A program made the position numbers and the translations under genes. A model generated the notes under the pieces. It saw only the letters and a program-made list of their open reading frames with translations. It searched no databases and had not been told where the DNA came from. Below, piece by piece: positions 6,981 to 15,300 of a DNA stretch of 46,235 nucleotides (position 1 is the stretch's first letter; every line of letters starts with the position of its first letter). This DNA is from Ruminiclostridium sp. (GTDB taxonomy: Bacteria > Bacillota > Clostridia > Oscillospirales > Ruminococcaceae). Location of the stretch: the NCBI GenBank assembly GCA_017395555.1, contig JAFPUE010000046.1, forward strand, positions 1 to 46,235, written 5' to 3'.

Positions 6981-7827
6981 TCTTGCCGCGAAGCTGCAGC
7001 TTTATTTCAGCTACCCGTTCGTGTGGTACGCGCTAATAGTCGGACTCCTGATAGCGCTGTGCTCTTCCCTGCTCGGCGTAACGCTCGTGCTGAAGCGTTT
7101 CTCATACATAGGCGACGGACTTTCTCATGTCGCGTTCGGAGCAATGGCAGTCGCGGGGCTTGTCGGACTTACAAACGATATGTATATTGTCCTGCCGATA
7201 ACGGTTATCTCGGCAATACTGCTATTACGGACAGGACAGAACGCGAAGATAAACGGAGATGCTGCTATCGCGATGATATCGGTGGGTGCGCTTGCCGTCG
7301 GATATATGCTGATGAATATTTTCCCGTCGTCGGCGAACATAACCGGCGATGTCTGCACCACGCTTTTCGGCTCAACGTCGATACTTACGCTCAAGGAAAC
7401 GGACGTTATCGTGTGCATAATAATGTCCGTTGTCGTTATAGCTTCGTTCCTGCTGTTCTATCACAAGATATTCGCCGTGACATTCGATGAGAATTTCATA
7501 AGGGCGGCGGGTGTGAAAGCGAACGTTTATAACCTGCTTATCGCTGTGATAACCGCATTTATCATCGTGCTTGCTATGAATCTCGTCGGTTCGCTGCTGA
7601 TATCCGCGCTGATAATATTCCCCGCGCTGTCGGCAATGCGCGTGTTCAAGAGCTTTCGCGGGGTAATAATATGCTCCGCGGTGATCTCCGTATTCTGCGC
7701 CGGAACGGGCATATTTACGTCAATACTGTGCGGAACGCCGGTAGGCTCTACTATCGTAGCCGCAGATATGATCGTGTTCTTTGTTTTCTGGGGACTGTCA
7801 GTGCTTGTAAGGAGGAAAACGCAATGA
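6970..7827 (+). CDS. znuB: Zinc ABC transporter permease ZnuB
   Basis: A 285-residue polytopic protein of the ABC-3 permease family, with about eight hydrophobic segments and the conserved early motif LVLKRFSYIGDGLSHVAFG. The later segment SLLISALIIFPALSAMRV is also typical. It overlaps znuC by 11 bp, and its stop overlaps the ATG of the following lipoprotein (ATGA). It forms the zinc channel with ZnuC and receives metal from ZnuA. Confidence 0.95.
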   Translation: MTGDLAAKLQLYFSYPFVWYALIVGLLIALCSSLLGVTLVLKRFSYIGDGLSHVAFGAMAVAGLVGLTNDMYIVLPITVISAILLLRTGQNAKINGDAAIAMISVGALAVGYMLMNIFPSSANITGDVCTTLFGSTSILTLKETDVIVCIIMSVVVIASFLLFYHKIFAVTFDENFIRAAGVKANVYNLLIAVITAFIIVLAMNLVGSLLISALIIFPALSAMRVFKSFRGVIICSAVISVFCAGTGIFTSILCGTPVGSTIVAADMIVFFVFWGLSVLVRRKTQ

Positions 7828-8411
7828 AAAAATATTTGAAGGTAACGGCACTTCTGCTGTCTGCGGTGATGCTTACGTCTTCGTGCAAGGACAATTCCGC
7901 AGCCGGCGAAAATGCGCTCATAGACGATATCATAAAAGAGATATCCGCGGAAAATGCGGCTGCACCGCAGACGGCGGCGAACACCTCCGAGCAGACAAAA
8001 CAGACCGAAAAAGAAACATCGGCTTCACCGAAAGCCACGGACAGCCTGCCCGAAATAAACGAGCCCGTCGATCTTGATATGACGCAGATGAGCGCGACGA
8101 TGATCTATTCGGTCATTTACGATATGATGATAAATCCCGGCGATTACTACGGCAAAAGCATGATCGTTGACGGGTATTTCGACACGATGTATTCCGACGA
8201 GTTCCAGACGCGGTATTACTTTGTAGTGGTGCCGGACGCGACAGCCTGCTGTGTGCAGGGACTTGAATTCAAGCTGCCCGACGAAAAGACATACCCGGAC
8301 GACTACCCCGAGGTACGGGACGATATACGGGTAAGGGGCGAGCTCGACTGCTACGAGGAAGCGGGTCAGACCTACGCCTATATCAAGGCGGATTATGTGT
8401 ACCGGATATAA
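7824..8411 (+). CDS. Lipoprotein of the znu operon, OB-fold-like domain, unknown function
   Basis: 195 residues from the ATG at 7824, which overlaps the znuB stop and has AGGAGG 9 bases upstream. The signal peptide ends at LTSSC (Cys21). A low-complexity Ala/Thr/Glu linker follows to about residue 75. The C-terminal 120 residues contain the NPGDYYGKSMIVDGYF pattern and DATACCVQGLEF, then RDDIRVRGEL; such alternating strands suggest a small beta-barrel of OB type. The paired cysteines could bind metal. Its operon position argues for a role in extracellular zinc handling, but I do not recognise a characterised family. Confidence 0.8.
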   Translation: MKKYLKVTALLLSAVMLTSSCKDNSAAGENALIDDIIKEISAENAAAPQTAANTSEQTKQTEKETSASPKATDSLPEINEPVDLDMTQMSATMIYSVIYDMMINPGDYYGKSMIVDGYFDTMYSDEFQTRYYFVVVPDATACCVQGLEFKLPDEKTYPDDYPEVRDDIRVRGELDCYEEAGQTYAYIKADYVYRI

Positions 8412-8429
8412 CATATAATATAACCGAAA

Positions 8430-8457
8430 ACGGGGCAGGTGATATCACCTGCCCCGT
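8430..8457. terminator. Perfect 28-bp palindrome, probable bidirectional terminator
   Basis: ACGGGGCAGGTGAT and its exact complement form an uninterrupted 28-base palindrome, 18 bp after the znu operon. It sits in the convergent gap facing the NRPS/PPTase operon. U-tracts are weak (CTGTCTGTC on the plus side), so efficiency in either direction is uncertain. Confidence 0.65.
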
Positions 8458-8475
8458 CTGTCTGTCAGCACCTCC

Positions 8476-8526
8476 GGCAGCAAGCTGCCACTTCCCCGTG
8501 TTCGGGGAGACACCCTTTAAAAAGGG
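8476..8526. repeat. Row of three short hairpins, dispersed-repeat-like
   Basis: GGCAGC/GCTGCC (8476-8489), CCCCG/CGGGG (8494-8507) and CCCTTT/AAAGGG (8513-8526) follow each other closely, then GGTTGGATCC. This resembles decayed intergenic repeats common in Clostridia genomes. The remainder of the 215-bp gap (8527-8626) shows nothing further. Confidence 0.4.
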
Positions 8527-8626
8527 GTTGGATCCCTGAACCTGATCCCGTAATACGGAAATTCGGCAGTCTGCGAATTATTTAAAAGTAACTTTAAAGT
8601 CAATAATGGTATCGGCTATGTAATGA

Positions 8627-9289
8627 TCATTGATCCCACTCCGTGAAGAATTCCACATTATCCGAGAAACGTTCATATTCCGAGCACACCGTAAGTGAAT
8701 AGCCGTCTATATCATCGTAAAGTGTGAAGTTCAGCTTTTCACAATCATATCCCCTGACCTGTGCCTTTAACGGTCCGACGGAAATAATATGCACTTCCTT
8801 CGGTTCGAGGGACAAGCCTGTGCCGGAATGCTTCATCAGACTTTCCTTTACAGTCCACAGATCGGTGCAGGCTATATCCCTGTCCTCCGAGAAAGAGGAT
8901 AAATGAGCCGTCTCACTTTCGGTAAAAACCGCTCGCATAAATTCATCGTCAAATTTATGATGCTCTTCGATATCGACACCGACAGGCTTGTCCGAGAACG
9001 CGCATACAGCGAAGCTGCCGGAATGTGAGATGTTGAAGAAGATGTCGCTTCGCCCTATGACGAACGGCTTTTCATTCCTGCCGTAGCCGAGCCGGAAGTC
9101 CGTTATGCCGAGCTTCATAAGCCCGTGACGCAGAAGTATCCCCGCGCCGACAGACAGCCGCTTGTCTTTTTCAAAGCGGAAACGGTCTGTCTTTAGCTGC
9201 CGTTCACTGTCCGTCTGCGCGTAATACCTGCGGAACAATTGTTCATTGCAGAGTTTATCGCTGTTCAGAGCATATAACACATTTTTCAT
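8627..9289 (-). CDS. 4'-phosphopantetheinyl transferase (Sfp type)
   Basis: 220 residues if translation starts at the ATG at 9289 (MKNVLYALNSD), 16 bases after the NRPS stop; an in-frame upstream ATG at 9337 would overlap the NRPS end and looks less likely. It has the diagnostic Sfp-family motifs: VGVDIEEH for Mg2+ and CoA binding, and WTVKESLMK. The enzyme moves phosphopantetheine from CoA to the carrier-domain serine. As last gene of the operon it almost certainly activates the three T domains of the adjacent NRPS. Confidence 0.92.
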   Translation of the reverse strand: MKNVLYALNSDKLCNEQLFRRYYAQTDSERQLKTDRFRFEKDKRLSVGAGILLRHGLMKLGITDFRLGYGRNEKPFVIGRSDIFFNISHSGSFAVCAFSDKPVGVDIEEHHKFDDEFMRAVFTESETAHLSSFSEDRDIACTDLWTVKESLMKHSGTGLSLEPKEVHIISVGPLKAQVRGYDCEKLNFTLYDDIDGYSLTVCSEYERFSDNVEFFTEWDQ

Positions 9290-9305
9290 GATATCGGTTT
9301 TCACT

Positions 9306-12300
9306 CTATATCTTGTCAAAGAAATCCAGCGACTCAACAGCCGTTATCACTTTTTCAAGATACGCGTCGTCAACGATCGGCCACTTGAAGTCAAGTCGAT
9401 ACAGCGCATTTGTCGTAAAGTAATTGTCGCTTTCCACCTGTACGTTCTTATCTTCGCCTTTTCCGTTATACGCTACCAGCGATGTGACAGCTTCGCTGAA
9501 AGAATCATTCCCGGAGGCTTCCTGCATGATACGGGCAAATTCCCCTTCCGTGACAATGTCTATCTTCATGCCGTGGCGTTTCAGTGCAAAGACGATATCC
9601 CCCATGGTTACGAAATGATTGTTGTTGATATGGAAGACGCTGAATCTGCTGTCCACGCCGGAAAGCGCAAGCACCGCACCTGCCGTAGCGTCTATCGGCG
9701 AGAACTCAACAGCACCCGCAAGCGCAGTCACCGGGCAGGCACCCAGATGATTGAATGCCGCAAGAGACCGCATAAATGCGTTGGTAAGCAGGTTTATCTG
9801 GAACTCGCCGTCCGAGTATCTTCCCATGAGATTTCCCGCTCTCAGTATGACGGCATCAAGTCCCTTCTCCGCTTTCGCTTCGAGTATCGCCCGCTCCGCC
9901 AAAAACTTGGTGCGCACATAGTCGTTGTCCACATACTGACCGATATACAGGTTGTTCTCGCAGAGCTTGACCGAATGTGCGGCATTCACCTCTCCGCCCA
10001 CGGAAAGCGTGGATATCTGCACAAGCCGCATACCGTTGCGCAGACACACTTCGATCAGGTTTTCAACGCCGTGATAATTAATACGATCCAGAATATCGTC
10101 CTTGACAAAATGCTTGACATTGGCGGCGCAGTTGATTATCGCGTCAGCCTTCACACCGTCAAGAGCCGTCAGGGATCTTTTATCCGTAATATCTCCTTCA
10201 ACGCAGAAGATACGGCTTCCGAACAGATCGACAAAAGGATTGTCGAAATAATACATGAGCAGTGATTTCAGCCTGTCCTCCGCGGTTTCATCTTCGCTGC
10301 TGCGTATGAGGCAGGTGATCTTACCCTGCGTCTCCTCGATGAACTTATGCAGCACATGGATACCGAGGAAGCCTGTGGCACCGGTCAGTATCACATCACC
10401 CACCGGCTTTGCGGAGATCTCGTCGATGTGCGCCATTGTATCCTGCGCTATGAGACGGTTGATATTGCTGTATTCGTAATCAGCCGCCTGCTTTGAGCGT
10501 TCCGATCTGCCGGCGCCTTCAATTACGGCAGCCAGCCGACGCGGTGAAGGATTGTCAAAGATATCCTTGTAAACAATGGGATAGCCTTTTCCCATTGCGT
10601 ATGTGAGCAGGTTCGCCGCGGAAATGGAGCTTCCTCCGATCTCGAAGAAATTGTCCGCTGCGCCGACTTTCTCAAGTCCGAGTATCTTCGCGTACTGTTC
10701 GCAAAGCTCCTTCTCCAGCGGTGTTGCGGGCTCCTCGAAATCGCCGCGCACATCCTGCCTTACCGGCAGCGGCAGCTTCTTTCTATTCACCTTCTGGTTC
10801 TGGTTGAGCGGTATGCTGTCGATCTGCATGAATGCTGCCGGGACCATATAATCCGGTTTTTTGCTGCGTATGAATGCGGCGAGCTCTGCCTGATCTATAA
10901 CCCTTTCCGACACCAGATACGCCGCCATGAATTTTCCGCCCGCCGGATCGTCAAACGCCTGTACAGTTGCATCCTTAATACCGTCATACTGCCGGATGAC
11001 GCTCTCCACCTCGCTGAGTTCTATCCTGAACCCGCGGATCTTGACCTGTCCGTCATTACGCCCGATAAAGTCTATCCTTCCGTCGGGCAGTCTGCGCACG
11101 ATGTCTCCCGTGCGGTAAACACGCTCGTATCCCGGCGCGTTGCAGAAGGGATTGGGAATGAACGACTTTGCCGTATTTTCCGGCAGGTTGAGATATCCGA
11201 GACCGACACCGTAACCCGCGATCCAGAGCTCTCCGAGTGCTCCCACCGGCAGCTCCGAGCCGTTCCTGTCAGCCACATAGAGTCTGTAATTGTCCAAAGG
11301 CTGCCCTATCGGTACGCGCAACGAGTTTTCTGTCACGGGACAGATCGTGGCGAATATCGTACATTCAGTCGGACCATAGCCGTTATAGAATGTGTAATTC
11401 GCTTTCGGTTCGAACGGAACCAGTTTTTCTCCTCCGGAAAGGAGATATCTGAGGCTGCTCTTCGGAATGGTAGTCGCGAACATTCGCGCCATCTGTGTTG
11501 TCATGAAAGAATGTGTTACACAGTTCTTTTCAAAATACGCGTTGACTTCCGGAAGATTAAGCCGCATTTCCTCGGGAACAATGCATAAGCAGGCACCCGT
11601 GGTCAGCGCCGTGTACATATCCATCATGCAGGCGTCGAACCCGAAGCTCGCATAAGCGGCGACTGTCGAATCCGCGGTCAGTTCAAAGTGATCCCTGTAC
11701 CACGCACAGAAGTTCACCAGATTTCTGTGGCACAGCATAACACCCTTCGGTCTTCCCGTCGTTCCCGACGTATAAAGCAGAATGAAAAGCGAGTCGGGTG
11801 TGAGCTGCGTATCCGCTGGCGTTTTATTTGGCAGCGCCGGGATATCTTGTGTATAAAGCACCTCGCCCTTAAAGCCGGGAATAACGTCCTTCAGACTTTC
11901 ATCCTCGATAAGCGCTTTCGCCCCGGAATCCTCTGTCATGAACGCAAGACGTTCTGCCGGATAACCGGGATCAAGCGGCTGATATGCCGCCCCTGTCTTA
12001 AGAACGCCGAGCGCTGTGACGGGCATATATTCGCTTCTCGGTATCAGAACGGAAACAACGTCTCCCTTTCCGATGCCTTTTTCCTGCAGGTACGCCGCAA
12101 TGTTGTCCGAAATTGAATCAAGCTCCGCGTAGGTCAGCACCCTGTCATTGTAGATAACGGCGCGTCCCGAAGGCACTGCTTTTGCCGCTCTTCTGAAAAG
12201 CGTGACAATATCGGTGTCCTCGATCTCCTTTTCGGTGCGGTTGAATTCATCGAGCTGCTGCCGTTCCTGTGCGCCGACGAGGGAAATATCCTCCATACGC

Positions 12301-15300
12301 AGGTCACTTATTAGCCCACCGAATACACGGGCAGTTGCTTCAAGCAGCGCCCTTATGCTCCACTCCTCATAATGCTTCGCGTCATAATCGCAGATGATCT
12401 CAAAGCCGTTATCTTTTTCAGCCACAAAGATCGTCAGCGCCGCTTTGAGGGCATTCAGCGAAAGCTGCACCGGCTCCGCGCTCTTTCCGCCGATATCGGT
12501 GTTTGAAAGCAGTCTGCCCTGATATACAAAGAGAATGTTTGCCTTGACATCGAACTGTCCGGAGATCTCGGCAAAGGAGAAGATATCGTTTGCCATACTG
12601 TCCGACAGCTGCTGTCCGATACGCTTCGCAAATTCTCTGCCCCGCTCGTCTGCGTCCGGGCGGCAGACCACCGGCAGCGTATGCACAAACATACCGACGC
12701 TGCCGATAAGGCGCGGATCGTTCCTTCCGTTGTAAACCGTTGTGAAGATGCTGTCCTCGCGGTACAGGAACTTCGACAGGGCAAAGCCGAACGCCGCGTT
12801 CCAAAGCCCGTTCAGCGTCACGCCGCCGTCTTTTATCGTTTCGGCAAGACTGCCGCTGTCAGGCACGGTCTGTATCGTCAGATGTCCGATATCCGAACCG
12901 GACTTTTCCCTGTCATATACGGGCAGGCAGTCGGTATCTGAACCGTCCAGCAGTCCGGTATAGTACGATCTTGCTTTTTCATAGTATGCGCCGCTGCGGA
13001 GCTTCTCTTCAAGCAGTGCAAATTCAAAGCCAGTGAAATGCTCCGTTTCCGGCGTTTCCCCGGCATAAGCCCGGTTCACATCATTCAGTATGATCTGTAT
13101 GGACTCTCCGTCAACCACGATATGATGACCGTCCATGAACAGATATCGGTCATCACCGTCATGAATGATCGCGGTACGGAAAAGGCTGTCTTTTGTAAGA
13201 TCAAACGGACGCACGAGCCCGTCAAAGCCGTTTTCAACGGAACCGATATCAACGTCGGACACCGTCTGACGGTCTGCATCTCTCCGCTCCGCCATGATCT
13301 GACCGTTCTCTCCGGGAGAAAGGCGCATTTTCAGATACGGATGCGCGTCCACAGCCGTGATCAACGCCTGTTTCAGCCTGTCGGTATCTATGTCCCTGTC
13401 GAGCTTCAACAGCACCGGCTCATTGTAGATAGTTGTATCCGGGTTTGCAAGGCACTCCACATAAACGCCCTGCTGAACGGTGGATATCGGATACTTCTCC
13501 TGCAGCCCGAAGTGCTCCTCCTCGCCGGCAGAGGCTATCCAATCCGCGATCCTGCGGATTGTTCCGTTCTCTTTCAGATCGGAGAGTTTGAAGCTCCTGT
13601 CAAATGTTTTGGAAATGAGCGCGCTGAAACGCATAGCCCCGATAGATGTCAGACCGGCAGCCGCGAGCTCCGTCGTCACGCCTATCTTCCTGCCCGGAAG
13701 CACCTCGCCGATCAGATCAACGAGCTTCTGCTCCGTTTCATTTTCCGGCAGATCAATGACCTCATCCGAAGGCAGCGGCATAGCCCTGAGCACCTTGCGG
13801 TCTATCTTCCCGTTCGGCGTCATCGGCATTTTATCAAGCTGTACATATACAGTCGGCACCATGTATTCCGTCAGGGTACCGGAAAGGTACGTGCGCAATG
13901 CCTTCCGGTCCGTCTCGCTGTCCGCCGTGAAATACAGCACCAGCTGATCTCCGATCACTTCCGCGGCTGTATGCAGGATACCTTCATACTGTCCTGCGGT
14001 ATTCTCTATCTCGCCAAGCTCGATACGGAAGCCGCGCAGCTTCACCTGAGTGTCGATACGGCCGAGGAATTCAAGCTCTCCGTCTTTGTTGTATTTTGCC
14101 AGATCACCGGTGCGGTACATTTTACCGCCGGGCTTTCCGGTGAAATCGCAGGTAATAAACTTCTCCTCTGTCAGCTCTTTTCTTTTCCAGTAGCCTTCCG
14201 CTACCTGCGGACCCGCAAGGCACAGTTCGCCCGCAGCACCCTGCGGCAGCAGTCTCCCGTCTGCGTCGCAGATCACAGACCATGTGTTCGGCACGGCACG
14301 CCCGATAGGGATATCCGTATCCTTCTCCTGATCCACAACATGATACGACGAGCAGACCGTGAACTCCGTGGGTCCGTAACCGTTGATGATCCTGATATCC
14401 GTCTTTGCGCAGGGCAGCATCTTTTCTCCGCCCATCATAATATACCGCAGCTCCATATCGGGATACTGGTTCACCATAGCCATACCGATCTGTGTGGACA
14501 TTGTCAGCGCCGTAATACGGTGCTCACGGAAATACTCGTTCATTCCCGCCATATCCTTGCGAAGCTCGTCCGAAAGAATATGTATCTCCCCTCCGGCGGC
14601 AAGCGGACAGATAAGGTCATCCAGCGAAGCGTCAAAGGCGAAGCTGGGATGTACTGCATGAACGCTGTTTTTGCTTAATTCAAGATCACATATCCTCCAT
14701 TCGGCGTACGCGCGGAGCGAACGATGGCTCTGCACTACCCCCTTGGGCTTTCCCGTAGAGCCGGAGGTATAGATCATATAGGCACGGTGCGCGGGTGTCG
14801 CCCTGTTGATGTTGTCCGCTTCCGGCACCTCCGCCAGAACCTGTGCGATAGTTTCCTCCGTCAGCACAGCCTGCGCCTCCGAGTCCTCCAGCATATAGGC
14901 TATTCTGTCCTCGGGGTATTCCGGATCTATCGGCACATACGCCGCCCCCGCTTTCTGTATGCCGATGATCGCCGCCGGAAATTCCTTTACGCGGTCTGTC
15001 TTCACGGCAACAAAACTGTTTTCCCTGACCCCGTGAGCTGTAAGATATGCGGCGATGCGATCGGATACTTTATCCAGCTCGCCGTAGGTATAGCTTCCCG
15101 TGCTGTCCGTTACCGCTGTCTTATCCGGTGTTTCACGGACATTTTTAATGAACAGATCGAGCCATGTTTCCGAGACATCATAATCAAGTGTCCTGCCGCG
15201 GGAAAGCTCAAGTATTTCATTTTCTTCCGCCGCGTCCAGAAGCTTCACTTCCGACATTTTTTCTTTCACGGTCAATCCGCGCAGGACATTTCCGAAGCAT

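Noticed and set aside
13038-14678. Long open frame (546 codons) on the plus strand inside the NRPS region, and other long plus-strand frames across 9246-18149
   Set aside because: They are antisense to the NRPS, whose domain motifs are continuous; the frames show no motifs and arise from the codon bias of the coding strand.
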